DNA of 64,000 nucleotides from Lindgomyces ingoldianus (GCF_010093535.1 NW_022985169.1:413660-477659); one strand, 5' to 3'; numbered from the stretch's first letter, positions 36,117-48,982 are shown. Notes: generated by a model from the sequence alone, not told the origin. Made by a program: numbers and translations.

Positions 36117-39100
36117 TCGATTACGGCGGACTGTTAGCTAGTGAAGGGAAAAAACTAATCGCTAATTTAAAAATTCTTTACTCTGCACATAATTATAGCC
36201 TTTAGCTACTTACAACTTTATAATTATTTTATACACGTTTATACATGTTAATTTTATAATGCCTAGTAAGTGTCTTCTAAATAGTTACATTGTACAAGTG
36301 CTTACTAATATAGTGGCGATGTAGGAGGACATCCTAAGATTAACCTTAAACTGTACTAACTCTATCTACTTAGGCTTTTCTATAAAGGTGTTACATACAT
36401 GTAAATAGCTACTTACCTTTTTAAAGAGTTTTAAGTCTATGTTACTTCTTATATAATTAAGCAGCAGTTTTAAATATAAAATGTAAGGCAACACTTTCTT
36501 ACTAAGGTTAAAAATAAAGTTAAAAATTAGATCTAAGTGCTATTTTTTAAAGTTAGGCTTAAAAATTTAGATATACTTTATATACTATATAATAAAGGCT
36601 TCTAAATTAGAAAATATATGCTTATATAACTTTAATTTAAGCTTAGATTATATAAAAGAGTATAAAGTATTAAATAAAGCTAGTAAGTAGATAAGCTTAT
36701 ATAACAACTTATTAGTTAAAAGCTAAAAAAAAGTGTTATTAATAAGTATAAGTAAAAGTATCTTTATACACACTTTTATTAACATAGCTATATTATTACA
36801 TAAGACTAGTTATTTTACATTTATTATATAATAAACTATAAGGTAGTAGAGCGCTGTAAGCGCAACCTGCAGCAACACTGTAAAGAGTATATTATTTCTA
36901 GCCTAAACTTTATCTAGTCTATTAATAGCTATAGTAAGCTAAAACTATACAGCATAGAGATCTATACATGTATTAACGTGTACTTACAATACATTGTATA
37001 GATTTATGTTAGAATCTCTGCCTACACTACTATTAGCTACCTTTGCTAGTTTTTTAAGACACTTAAAAAAATAAAGCAGTAACTATGTTTTATATAATCT
37101 AATTAAGAGACAGAGATAGTTATGCTAGTAAATGCTTATTACTAGCTTTAAAAGTTTATAAAGCCTAAGCTTTTATTTAATTAGTGCTACTTTTATAGTA
37201 TAAGTATATTAAATTAGTAGATTAAAGCTTAGTAGTAGTAACTTTTAAAAAGCTTTTTTTTTATTAGTAAGTTAGTATTTTATATAATACCTATTACTTT
37301 ATTTTACTTTAAGTAAGATTACTTTTACTACTTTTAAACTTAAGGCTTTTTTTTAAAAGATAGCTTAGCTAATTAGCTTACTATTTATGCTATATATATT
37401 TTTATACTTTATAAGAAACTATATAGCTTTGTATAACTATAAAACACATATTTAATTTAAAGGCAGAAAAACTGTCTAAATAGCATAGTTAAAAAGCCTT
37501 TTATACTTTATTACTATCTTAAAGCTTATGTTTAGAACTAGGCTTTTTTATTTAATGCTAATTAGCTTTATATAATTAAGAGAAGAGTTAATAGTTAGAA
37601 TATAAATGCCTACCTTCTACAGAATACGCTTTAGTAGTGTAATAGGGTACTAGATTTACTTAGATTTAACAGCATAGCTGCAGCTTACTCTAACTTTTAG
37701 AATTATATAATACTATATCTAGATGTTTATCTTTAGCTTTAAGTAAAAGCATAATACTATATCTAGAACAGTTTTTAGCTTATACTGTCTTTACTTAAGT
37801 TACCTATTAAAGCATAAAATTAGTAAGTAAGGTTTTATATAATATGCTTAATATAAAAGTATCTAATTTAACTAAGGTAATTAAAACATAGTTTAAAATA
37901 TTAATCTTAAAACTAACTTTAGTAAAAAAATGCTTATTAATTCTAATCTAGCTTAGTAGATTTATATAGATGTAGTAACTAAGCTTTTATTTTTCTTATA
38001 GTATGTTTAAATTTTTTATAGTTTTTTTCTTAGTTCTTTTTTTAGTTCTTTTTCTTATATAATGTATAATCTATTATTACTATAAGTGCCTAAGATAAGT
38101 TTTATCTTACTATAAAATAATTTTATAGTAAGTAGTCTACTAAATATAAGTTTTATCTAGACTATAGTATTTAAATTTAACCTTTTACACCTACATAAAT
38201 TATATAAGACAAAGAAGAGATAATCTGTCTAGAGAATACACCTAAGAGTATAAAGAAAGAAATGTTTATCTTTTTTATATAAGCTGCTTTACATACACTA
38301 GTAGAATTAGCATGTTAGTAGTTAATCTAGTATACATTTTTACTTTCTATTTAAGGCTATATAATAGCTAAGCTCTCTATTCTTATAATCCTCTACTTTG
38401 TATAATATAAGGTAATTAATAAGTGTAAGTAAATTAATAGTATTAAATAGCTATGTATAATACCCTCTTGTATATTAGCTAATATCTAATACATAGTAGA
38501 TTAGACCTAGATACAGCTTTAGAACATACTTCTTATAAGCTATACTAAGTTTATTAAAAATAGCTTTTTTAAAAAGCTTATATAATTTAATTTTTTAATT
38601 ACTAAAGGCTATTCTAAACTATATTTTATTATAGATGTTAGTAAAGATTATGTTACATATCTTTTAAAAAGTGCTAAGAATTATTATATAATTAAGAACT
38701 TACTAAAAAGTAGATACTTTAAGAAAAGCAACTAAAGTATAACTTTATACTTAGTATATAAGGCAACTATAGTAGCTTAGGATAAGATCTTTTTATATAA
38801 ACCCTCTACTAAGTAAACTAAAGTTAAGAAAAAAAAGAAGCTAGTAAAAAAAAAAAAAGTTAAGCAAAAATTAAGCTTTATTAAAAATAAAAAAAAATAA
38901 AAAAATGCTTTTATATAATTATAAGTAAGTACTGTCTTAGCTATCTAATATTAATTCTTAAGTGCCCTATTAGCTTTATAGTATTAAAAAGTAGTATATT
39001 TTATATAATAATTTAATTTATTTCTTTTATTTACTAGCCTAGTTTAGTTTTACTATTTAATAGCTACTTATTCTAGTTACTGCGCAGAGGTACAAGCCTT

Positions 39101-40160
39101 AACTAAGTGCTACAGACATCCCTACATAGCTAGGTGCTATAGATAACCCTTATAGCTAGAGCGCTTTACTACCTTTAAAAGAAATATTATATATACTTTA
39201 AGCTAGAACTATTACATTATTAGCTAAAGCCTTAGCAGGTTTATTCTTAATAAAGATAGGCTACTACTATAAACTATTACTAGTACTACTAATCCCTAAG
39301 TTATAGCCTAAATATAGAGGTTTACTAGCTAGCTTATTATTACCCCTTTCTTTTATAGAGCAGTAACTAGCATAGTTACGCTATTTGTAATTGCTACATG
39401 CTCTACTAAAGTGCCCCTTAGCGCGGCGGCACTCTAGGAACAGTTGTAGGCCTGAGACAGCGCCATAGCATGCGCTGCACAGGTTGTCCACTACCCTTCT
39501 ATAAGATTGTATAAGGATAGTGTTAATGTACAAAAGCCTATGTAAAGCTATTTAATAAGAGAATATACTGCTATATATAAACTCTACATCCTGCCCTAGA
39601 AGGGCTAGTAATGCACAGGCCTGTAGACTATAAGCTAGTAGGGCTAGCTGCTACTGTCCTACATGTAGAACAGAATTAATATTAGCGCTAGCTTAGTTAG
39701 CAGTAGCAACAGCAGTATTATAAAAAATAAAAGCCTTATTTTAAGTGTTAGCTTTGTATAATAAAAGCAATTAAAATACTGTAGGCTTAATACCTACATT
39801 ATTATTATTATTATTGTTGTTGCTGCTGCTACTGCTGTTGCTGTTGCTGCTGTTATTGCTATTGTTGCTGTTATTATTGCTGCTACTGCTGTAGTAGTAG
39901 TGGATGTGGAAGAGTAGTAGTGGCAGTAAGTATCTACAATTATTGTACAACGCTGTAGTAAAGGCAGTTGCTATAGAGGGCAGTTGTAATACAGTTATGT
40001 AAAACAACTCTTTACTTCTTAGATCTTTAAAAAACATTGTACAAATGTGTTATAGTATGTTTTGCCTAGTAAAATACTATAGTGTTTTATACCTAAAATG
40101 CTCCTAAGCGATTGGCGATTAGTTTTTTCCCTTCACCAGCTAACAGTCCGCCGTAGTCGA
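36117..40160. mobile_element. 4.0-kb TIR DNA transposon destroyed by RIP
   Basis: The terminal 50 bp at 36117-36166 and 40111-40160 are inverted repeats matching at 47 positions. All three differences are transitions in which the left copy has the mutated base (T for C, A for G). Core: TACGGCGGACTGTTAGCT. The element is extremely AT-rich and TpA-rich with almost no CpG, the RIP pattern. An 8-bp direct repeat TAGTCGAT lies at 36114-36121 and 40154-40161, but because it partly overlaps the inverted repeat the true duplication (8 bp hAT-like, or TA) is ambiguous. A gene on the minus strand near the right end is suggested by a fossil polyglutamine tract and a Cys-rich motif. Superfamily not determined. 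Confidence 0.85.
39360..40037 (-). pseudogene. Decayed element-borne gene with polyQ tract and Cys-rich motif
   Basis: Inside the TIR element. The block at 39799-39891 read on the minus strand is 31 consecutive codons that are all CAG, CAA, TAG or TAA (20 Gln, 11 stops), a glutamine run mutated by C-to-T. Downstream, about 39486-39345, the minus frame reads NLCSACYGAV, LFLECRRAKGHFSRACSNYK, stop, RNYASYCS. This resembles a C-x2-C...C...C zinc-binding module of fungal uncharacterised proteins (possibly DUF3716-like, from memory and uncertain), with TGG-to-TAG and Cys-to-Tyr scars. Confidence 0.55.
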
Positions 40161-40876
40161 TGTCACTCGTCCGGTTGCGGCTAGCCACATCGTTTGAAGC
40201 ATCACGGAAGCTAGAACACAGGCTAGCTTCCATCGTATTAGGGGCCTTCTACCCTAGCTAGCAACTCATTTCACAAAAAATATACCAAGTTTTCTTGTAG
40301 TGAATGTGAATAAGTGATCTCGCTGCAACATTTTCACCAGGTCGCTATCCAAAACTTGAAGCACGGGGAAATTCTCCACCACTTTCTCTTGTGGGCAATC
40401 CTTGTGGGAGCCATGGATTGGCACATCATTGCTTCAGCTTCAGCCCACTGATTCACTTTCAAGTGCAGCAACGGCCATTCTCTGAAGCCGAAAAGGGGTG
40501 GTCGTAAAATTTCCGGGTGCTGATGGATGGAACGAGCCGCACTACAAGCCTAGATGGGGAAGTGAATGATTGTATTCAATTATTGTATCTTTTTTCGGAC
40601 TGCGCAACCAAGACCAGGCATGAATGCTCTATATTGTGCTTTCACCTCATCGGTGCCAGGTCATCTAAATTGACGGTGGCTGTAGTGGACTTCAGTGATA
40701 GAAAGAAGATAGAAAGAAGCTTGCACACGATCTCTCCTTTCACTTATGATCCCCTGTCACTGACTGCACCAGGCTCTCTTCTTTTAACTGCCGTTGTTGC
40801 CGCGGACTATCCATTGCCAATCTTTGGTCACTAGGTTCCTTCATTTTTACCAACCTCCCAGGTTACACGTATCAAC
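40161..40876. promoter_or_regulatory. 5' flank of the rhodopsin-domain gene
   Basis: Normal GC content resumes immediately outside the element. No gene recognised; presumed promoter. Confidence 0.4.
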
Positions 40877-42029
40877 ATGTCGGCGACCCAGAACTACGTA
40901 ACCAAGGAGCAATTTCTCAGCACGAGTTACGCCATGATAGCGCTGACTTCAATATTCGCCATTGCGCGAATAGCCATCCGAGTGACGAGGCCAAAGGCAC
41001 TAGTGACTGAGGACTACCTAGTCTTTATAGCTTACATTCTATTCATCGCCATGTCGATTTTATACATCGTTGTCGCACCCACCTTATTCCGAATGTCGGA
41101 AATAGTGTCTGGAGAAGCCACTCCGGATGTTACTATGATTAAGGACGATATCTTCATCATCAAAGTCTTCTTTGCGAATGCGATGATTTTCTGGATTGTG
41201 CTTTGGACAGTCAAGTTTTCGTTGCTAGCGTTGTCCAGAAGATTGATGATGGGTTTGAATAGCGTGTACATGAGACTTTGGTGGGGGGTCTTCGGGTTCT
41301 GTGTTGCAGTAAGCCACAAGCATTGTTTAGAGAGCGAAGTACGCCTCACTTGCCAGGAGCTAATAGTTTGGTAGACGCTGATTGGATGTATCGCCTCAAG
41401 CTTCACATCTTGCCATAGCATGCATGCTTGGTTCACCCCGGGAGAATGCATTTCAGAGCGGGATGTCCGGGCACAATTTGCAAGTCTGTACTATGCATTT
41501 GCAGTGGACGTTATCTCTGACTTGATGAGTATGGCTCCCCTCAATCTACCACTTGCTCTTACTGCTTCTGACTGATGCTTGCAGTCATGTTCCTCCCCAT
41601 CCGGCTGATCTGGAATCTCCAAATGCCGCGTGCCCAGAAGCTCAGTGTGGTCGCTCTCTTCTGTACTGGCTTTGTTTGCATATTTTTTGCTATCATCCGT
41701 ATCGTCCAGATTGGAGTCAAAGCGGATAACAGCACAACACCCAGTACTTCATGGCTCGCTTTTTGGGCAATCATTGAATGTTCTATCGGTATACTCCGCC
41801 CAAGTTACCATCCGAACCCACGATCCAGTACTTACTCCGTGCAGCTGTTATCATTGGTTGCTGCCCAGCCTTCGCTGCTCTCTATCGAACAACCCGGAAC
41901 ACCCAAAGAGCCGCCTACAGTGTGCAGGGTTACGCGAAACAACCCTCCGGCCGCTCAGACACACGAGACTCCAATATTAACTTGACGAGCTTGTCTCGCT
42001 CAAAGAGCACAAGGAATGCCTCGGCGTAG
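40877..42029 (+). CDS. Fungal rhodopsin-domain integral membrane protein (SAT5/SC4-like)
   Basis: Four exons, 40877-41308, 41375-41528, 41585-41788 and 41845-42029, with introns of 66, 56 and 56 nt. The phases agree, giving 324 aa. The protein belongs to the large fungal family with a seven-helix rhodopsin-like domain: helix 1 FAIARIAIRV after an ALTSIF start, the conserved acidic pair VTEDYLVFIAYIL, FFANAMIFWIVLWTVKFSLLALSRR, a Cys loop with CIASSFTSCHSMHAWFTPGEC, DVISDLMIMFLPIRLIWNLQMP, FFAIIRIVQIG, SWLAFWAIIECSIAVIIGCCPAF, then a Ser/Arg-rich cytosolic tail. Function is unknown for most members; some sit in toxin clusters but no such genes are adjacent here. Intact, despite lying 0.7 kb from a RIP-mutated transposon. 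Confidence 0.92.
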
Positions 42030-43186
42030 TGAGATAAAGCAAATAGTATCCAGAAGAGTTAGCGGACGAGGAGCAAGGGAATCGGTGTAACGAGGACGTT
42101 TAAGCTGGAAGACGAGCACTGAATGTGTTTCATGTAGGATAAATGTTCTCTGTGTGTGTGGCAAAGGATCAGCGGAATGATTGGTTGTCGGAGGCATGTT
42201 CACGAGAAGGGGCCTTGGCGTACGCAGTCACCCGAATTGACAGGGCGTCACAGCTCAAGAGACTTCCGCCGCTGCCGAATCTCTGAACTTAAATCGAACC
42301 TCACTCTTTTCGTATAATAACACTGCACAAGTGTTGTCCTTGAGGATCCGATATAACCGCGATGCGCTGCTCTGCTGTTTCTGAACACGGGTCCTAAGCC
42401 ACATTCCAGCTTACTTTTGTTCCAACCGTGCCGCGTCCAACTACTGGCGCGCTGCTGCAGTGGCACCATTGGGGCGATATGTAGGTAACAGAGAAGGGAG
42501 TGCGCAGGGATGGGGATCAACCAGGTAACTCCCACATCCTCCTTTAGTCAACAATCGTTTATTTCTTTTTCTCTTCTTTTCTAAGGGCTTTCATTGGAGC
42601 AGGCTGAGCCCTCTCCCGACCGGATCAGGATTGCGCTGTGCCGCTCTTGTTTTCCTGGTGTGTGGGAGCCGCAGATATGGATCACCCGGCGGACGCACAG
42701 CATGCCACCACCTGTTCTGCGCAGAACCGCATGTCAGATAGGTCCCTGTGGTAGGAAACTAGAGTTGTGTCTTCACTGTGAATGCTTATTTTGAAGGAAT
42801 TGAAATGAATGCATAGTCTTCTGCTACGCCTTGGAAAAGTGCACGCATGTGAAAGGAAGCCACCTATGGGATTTCCCATACGGCATTCCGTATGCGGAGT
42901 TTCAGCGAGCAGGCGGCCCGCGCGCCACCTCCCAGGAAAATGGCTCATGTCACACATAACACGTGCCTTTCTCGATTCGCTTGGGCCGGGTCGATAACAA
43001 GCAGCCAACCAAGACACTCCGGTCCGCAAGTGGGAGCTTGTTACTGCTTGCAATCTCGTCAAGGATTCTCTCCCTGTTCTCCTCTGGCCAGATAACGGGG
43101 TGACACAGTGCTACCTATAAGTGTTTACAAAGCGACGCAGCTGGCCTCAGCAACTTTTCTCTCTTCTCTCTTCCAAATCAACCACT
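42030..43186. promoter_or_regulatory. 5' region of the potassium transporter gene
   Basis: About 1.15 kb; the last part before ATG 43187 is CT-rich (ctctcttctctcttccaaat) as in many strong fungal promoters. No gene recognised. Confidence 0.45.
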
Positions 43187-46062
43187 ATGGAGTCCACCAT
43201 TCAGTTCGCCGACACACAGTTGCGACGTACGAGGTCTAACAACTCCCACACGCATTCTGTTGGTGGAGTCTACCCCATTCGGTCGCGTTCCCGGTCACGT
43301 GGTCGGAAAGGCTCTCTCGATGTGCACAAGGCTAGAGAGCCCGAGGATGCCGAAGACGAAGACGCTGGCCTACGAGATGGACGAGATTTCAAGCGCAAAC
43401 AAGTACACTCCTAGCTCATGGTTCAACGCTCGTGACTGTGTTGCTAACATGGCCCAGATCTTCAGTATAGGCCAGATGTTTTTCCTTGCCTACCAGTCCG
43501 TCGGCGTGATTTATGGAGACATTGGAACTTCGCCACTCTATGTCTACTCCTCCACATTCACCTCTCCACCAAGCCATATCGACCTTTTAGGAGCCCTTTC
43601 TTTGATCATTTGGTCGGTCACGATGATGGTGACCGTGAAGTACGTCCTTATCATTTTGCGAGCCGATAATGACGGCGAGGGTGGCACATTCAGCACTTAC
43701 TCACTATTGTCACGATATGTAAGATAGATTGCCCTTTTGTTGCCTCTCAAGCACTGATCGCGTACATAGGCAAACATATCGAACCGGGATCCTCGTGAGG
43801 CGACTATGATACGTAGGAACCAAATATTATGCTAAATCTGCCTCCTTGTACTAATCTTGCCATAGGCATGGAACGGCACCTCACAGAAGACTTGGGCCGC
43901 TCGAATAGGAATGTCCGACACACAATCGAGAATACAAAATTCTTCCGCGGTCTGTTGAAGACGATCGGCGTCCTGGCTGTCTCCATGGTCATGTCTGATG
44001 GTGTGCTGACCCCTGCGCAATCTGTCCTTGGTGCTGTTCAGGGCCTCAACGTTGTTGCACCCAACATCTCGAAGTCGACTGTAGTGGGGGTCACCTGCGC
44101 TATTCTTATCTTACTTTTCTTGATCCAGCCGTTTGGAGTGACTAAGATATCGGTTGTCTTTGCCCCCGTTGTCTTCATCTGGCTTGGATTCAACGCCGGG
44201 TTTGGCATCTATAACCTCGCCAAGTACGCCTACCTTTATGCTCTATATATTCCCCTGACTAACACACTAACGTAAATAGGTATGACCACGCCATTCTAAA
44301 GGCGTTCAACCCGTACTACAGCTTTGAATATCTCATTCGGAACAAACAGCACGGATGGAGGAGCCTAGGCGGCATCCTTCTCGCCTTCACGGGTGTCGAA
44401 GCTCTCTTCGCTGATGTTGGTGCCTTCAGCCGTCATGCCGTTCAACTGAGTTGGCTTGGATACACCTACCCTTGCCTCCTCCTTGCGTACACAGGTCAGG
44501 CCGCATACATTAGCGTTCACCCGGATGCCTATTCGAACCCGTTCTATAACTGCGTGCCTCCTGGGTGGCTCATCCCTTCACTGATTATTGCCATTCTGGC
44601 TGCAATTGTGGCATCACAAGCTATCATCACGGCCACTTTCCAGGTTCGGGCATTCACAATTGGCATCTGATGTTCTAGCTAACTGTAATCAGCTCATATC
44701 TCAAATCGTGAAATTGTCGTATTTCCCTCAAATCAAAATCCACCGTAAGCAAACATTGAAATTCATTTCCTGGAAACGTATACTAAGAACCTGCCAGATA
44801 CGTCCAAAATCTACCATGGCCAGCTGTACGTCCCTGCAGTCAACTGGCTGCTCATGCTGGGTACTGTTCTGGTTGCTGCCATCTACAATAGTAAGTTGTA
44901 AATGCTTTCTGGTTGAATGCAAAGGATCATTCATTGGAGCCTCATACTTAATCCGCGTGCTTAACTAGTGCTAACCCATTATTTAGATACCACGTCTCTT
45001 GGTAATGCGTACGGAGTATGTGTTATGTTCGTCACCTTCTTTGACACATGCATGGTTACCCTCGTGGCTATTATCGTATGGCGCATCAAACCCTACTTTG
45101 TTTTCTTTCCATGGTTAGCTATTGCCTGCCTGGATGGTACATTCCTTTCCTCGGCTCTTACGAAGTTCCCCGATGGTGCCTGGTTTACTATCCTCCTTTC
45201 CATGCTTTTAGCCTCCATTTTCATTCTCTGGCGGTTTGGCAAAGAGCAACAATGGTTTGCTGAAGCCGCAGACCGTTTCCCAACAACTCATTTCGTTCGG
45301 ACGCTCGAAGATGGCAGTGTGCAGCTCACTGAACGATTTGGGAACAAGAATCTCAGCTCTCTTGAAGGGTTTGGCATTTTCTTCGACAAGGCCGGCGAAA
45401 CGACACCCATTGTTTTCAGTCAATTCATCCGGAAGCTTGTCACCGCTCCCAAGGTTATTGTGTTCTTTCATCTGCGACCCCTGGAGACTCCATCTGTCGC
45501 TGCAGAGGAGCGATATCATGTTTCACGACTAGCGATCCCGAACTGTTATCGCCTAGTAGTCCGTCACGGATATATGGATGAGGTCATCACTCCAGATCTT
45601 GCCTCCCTCATCTTCGAGAAAGTTCGCGACCACATCATCCTCCGAGCCTTAGACAGAGAAAATGAGAAAGCACCTGCCGTAACGGGGGCAGATACTAGCA
45701 ACCAAAATGAATTGAACAACGTGAACAATTCCGGCGGCAAAACCACTATCGCAGAGAAGTATCTTGGACTGGGCTCCGATATCCCGAGCTCTTCAGACCC
45801 AAGCACTATGCAGGCCTCCACTCCTTCTTCAAACGGACCTACCACTACCTCTCGCCTCTCGGCTCTGGAGCGTGCCTTCAATCATGAAGTGCTCTACATC
45901 ATCGGGAAGGAGCAGCTGAAGGTCAAGGCAGGCACAAACCTTGTGAGGGCGATTCTACTAAAGGCATTCTTGTTCTTGCGAGAAAATACAAGGACCAAGA
46001 TTGCGAGCCTCAAGATCCCGACGGAGAAGATTATCGAAGTTGGCTTTGTCAAGGACGTATAA
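43187..46062 (+). CDS. hak1: HAK/KUP-type high-affinity potassium transporter
   Basis: Eight exons: 43187-43402, 43458-43718, 43770-43812, 43866-44223, 44280-44643, 44693-44744, 44798-44890, 44987-46062. Every junction is in phase, giving 820 aa. Imports K+ with H+ across the plasma membrane. A hydrophilic N terminus with an Arg/Ser run ([12 protein letters not shown]) precedes the family signature [17 protein letters not shown] (about 84-100) and about 12 TM segments, e.g. [79 protein letters not shown] long C-terminal cytosolic domain follows ([20 protein letters not shown]-like [25 protein letters not shown]). Two very short exons (43 and 52 nt) sit inside the membrane region. Intact. Often induced by K+ starvation in other fungi; not visible here. 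Confidence 0.95.
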
Positions 46063-46541
46063 AATTAACCTTTGGGGGGTTGAATGGCGTAAGTTTTAGT
46101 AAGCAGTGAATTGGCAGTGCGACCTAGGGATAGGCAGGTATGTAGTAGGGCTATTCTGGCAGTTTTAGCTAAGTATATCGATTCGATAACAACAGCAGGC
46201 ATATTTTGGAGTGAATAAACGATATGAGACAGGAGGCTACCAGTCCTGAATAACTGCCTTCCTAGTGTTTTGGACTATTTTCTGTATTGTCAATATGCGA
46301 GCATGCACGATTCTTTGCCCCCTAGACCGGACACACGTATTATATTTGCACTATACCTCCCTTCTAGTTCCTGATTGGATTTTGATATACCCTTTGCATT
46401 GTTCGTCCGGGATATTTATATGGTCAACAGTTCTCCCATTCCTCCAGTCTCCCAAACAAAATTATCCTTCACTTTCCCTGCATAACATTCCACGGTTTCT
46501 CCGCCAGTACGAAGAAGCCTGCGAGGTTGGATAGTTCAAGA
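46063..46541. other. 3' flank of the potassium transporter
   Basis: No gene recognised; presumed terminator of the transporter. Confidence 0.4.
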
Positions 46542-48340
46542 ATGAACCGTGTTGAAGACTCCACCTCGAAACCTAAAGATGGTGAACAAGATGGCTTTGC
46601 AAACTGATTTCGCTAAACATCGGTGTCGCGTGCACCATCTACACTCCGAAATTCACTATTCGCCCGGTCGCCAGTACCCAAAAGTCTACGCCGGCCGCTT
46701 GGGCTGCCAGAAATGTGTCTGTAGCAAGTCTTGAAAAGACACTGGCGACCCCTTTTTCCAATGTTCGCCCTCAATCTAATCCTGCAATACCAGCAGCGAG
46801 GCCTGGAAGTGCCACGACTAAGGCGATTGAGTACTATAAGGGGAAGACTAAGAAGCTTGAAGAGGAGCTGAAGGAGTCGAAGGCTGTGCAAGAGGGCACT
46901 AAACTTGACAAGGAAGCACCTGCCAACGTCCAAAACGAGATTGCCACTGCCAAGAAGGAGTGTGAGAACGGGCAATAGTACTGGCAAGATCTAGAAGCGG
47001 AGGTTGACGCCTTCGCTGGATGAAATCTCAAAGACGAGGAGTCTATCGCAAAGCTTGAGGAGTTGAATGGTGTCCTCCGAGGCTCTACAGCGAAAAAGAT
47101 GAGCGCTTCGCAAGCAAGCTTCAAGCGCCACAAGGACCAGATTTCCGCTCTGTTGCGTCAGGTTCACGATATGGATGTGGTGAAGATAAGGCCTTAAGGA
47201 CGCTGTTCGCGAAAACGATACTCATATCCAGGAGCTTTATAGCCATGCGAAAGTGGTAAAGACCCGAGTTGAGAAATGTGACAGCGACTTCGCCGACGTT
47301 GATCGTATTTCAGTGGCGAAGATGAGTGCCTTCACGCTCTAGAGTAGTCTGCCCAGCAAGTTGGTGAGCTCCAAGCTGAATTTACTAGTCTCTTTAATGA
47401 GAAGGATGAGCTCTAAGCTCAGGTAACTGCTGTCTCCAACGAGAAGTATAGGCTCCAATTTCGGGTCAGTAAGCTGCTCACGAGAAAGCTGACCTCGAGA
47501 AGCAGCTCGCATCTGCCCAACATACCGGCGCGGGCATCGACGAGTTCACACGGTCTGCCACCAAGAAAATCACCGACATGGGAAGCAGTCCACTGATATT
47601 ATTCATAAGAAGAATGAGCCGGAAGCTGGCTACAATGATGAACTCACAATTGCTCGACCCGAAGCAATACTGAGCCGTAATTTGGAGTCCCACAACGTCA
47701 TCTAGAACAACAGGCTGTCGAGGAGGCTCGATCTAATATCGCAGCTGCCTTGCTATTCTAAAAATTAGCCGAGGAGCAGATGATCCAGCTAGAGAACACC
47801 CAGCAAAAGCCGAAAGAGACTGGGCAAAAGCTCGAGGATCTGAGGACTGTAGTAGAAGGGTCCCTTAGCATCTTCAATTCGGAGGGTGCGCGCTTAGAAG
47901 CCGACTCATTGGAGACAGTAGATATGGTTGGTTAACCAGCGCGGACAGAACCTAGACCCCGTCGACAACACTAAGTGGCCCTGCTGCAACAATTGTGTGC
48001 TGCACTTGCCTAGGCCTAAAGGGCTCAGATTTTTGGGTAGCCGGAGTTTCTCAGAACCTACAGTGTAAATTTGAAACTATACACGCTAACTACGAAACCA
48101 TGGTGGACAAGGGGGCTAACCAGTACAGGCTGCTCTTTGGCCAGCAGATGCAGATTGCTCGTCTCGAGAAGGAATTTGCCGCCGGTTGCTCGATTGCTGA
48201 GCACAATCGCCTCAAAGATGACCTCACGGCTAAGAAGACTCACTTCCAGATACGGGAGGCTCTCCTACACGACTCTGGGTCGCTGCTAAAGAGCCTACAG
48301 GTAAGATATGTGGCGGTGGATCGAGAGATTGACTGAGATT
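46542..48340 (+). pseudogene. Decayed coiled-coil protein gene
   Basis: Starts MNRVEDSTSKPKDGEQDGF and then shifts frames repeatedly. Recognisable segments: SLEKTLATPFSNVRPQ, TKAIEYYKGKTKKLEEELKE, EIATAKKECENGQ, stop, YWQDLEAEVDAFAG, stop, NLKDEESIAKLEELNG, AHEKADLEKQLASAQHTG, and KFETIHANYETMVDKGANQY, QMQIARLEKEFAAGCS near 48070-48190. The heptad composition (Glu/Lys/Leu/Gln) indicates one long coiled-coil protein originally. Stops are at CAG-to-TAG or CGA-to-TGA type positions, so C-to-T decay is inferred, plus several indels. No family name possible. Confidence 0.7.
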
Positions 48341-48982
48341 CCGAATTTGTGGAGGAAGAGTAAGCGCCATGAGTCTGAGGAATGCTTGCAGTCTCTTAAA
48401 CTTCCCAATACAATAGTTTTAGGTCGTCCGAAACACAAATCACATGTAGAGAGTTTGTTTCTTAATTTTGAACTATATATTGGTATGCAATTGAGTTGAT
48501 TTGAGGCCACATGACTTCCCTGGCGATTCTCAATATTATTTACTAACTTTCAAGAGTCTGGATACTCCGCCAGCAATTGGTTCGAAACAGAACCTTGGAA
48601 ATGCTAGGCTCACGTGACTCTCTTCTAACGGGTGAGGAACTTCGATTCTCACCTAACACGCTGTTCAGGTTATCACTCGAGTTGATAATACTTTCATCCC
48701 CAAGAAGGAAGGAAACTTCATTCCAATCTAAAGTTCAAGTCTCTAGGGCTCTGATTGGTGGGCCTGCATAGCCTCACTGCTGCCTGCCTACCTCCACCCG
48801 ACGCACTTTGAACAGTTACATCTCCCATATGCATACTCCAATGCATACATCCCTCATAGTTCTAAATTTCATTCATCTCAGAGTCATTACTTGAGTCTCA
48901 GGACCACAATCCACTTTTCAGATCGTTGTTTGACCTTGCCTTGGCTCCGCTTTCCTGTTCCAAAAACCCACCGCGTCGCACT
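48341..48982. promoter_or_regulatory. 5' flank of the SGNH gene
   Basis: No gene recognised; CT-rich stretches near 48770-48970 precede the ATG. Confidence 0.4.

Noticed and set aside
39771..40037. 88-aa Ser/Asn-rich minus-strand frame as a real gene
   Set aside because: It reads a mutated glutamine tract in the wrong frame inside a RIP-destroyed transposon.
42594..43095. Overlapping 60-126-codon frames upstream of the potassium transporter
   Set aside because: No motifs, frames on both strands of similar length, and no plausible introns.
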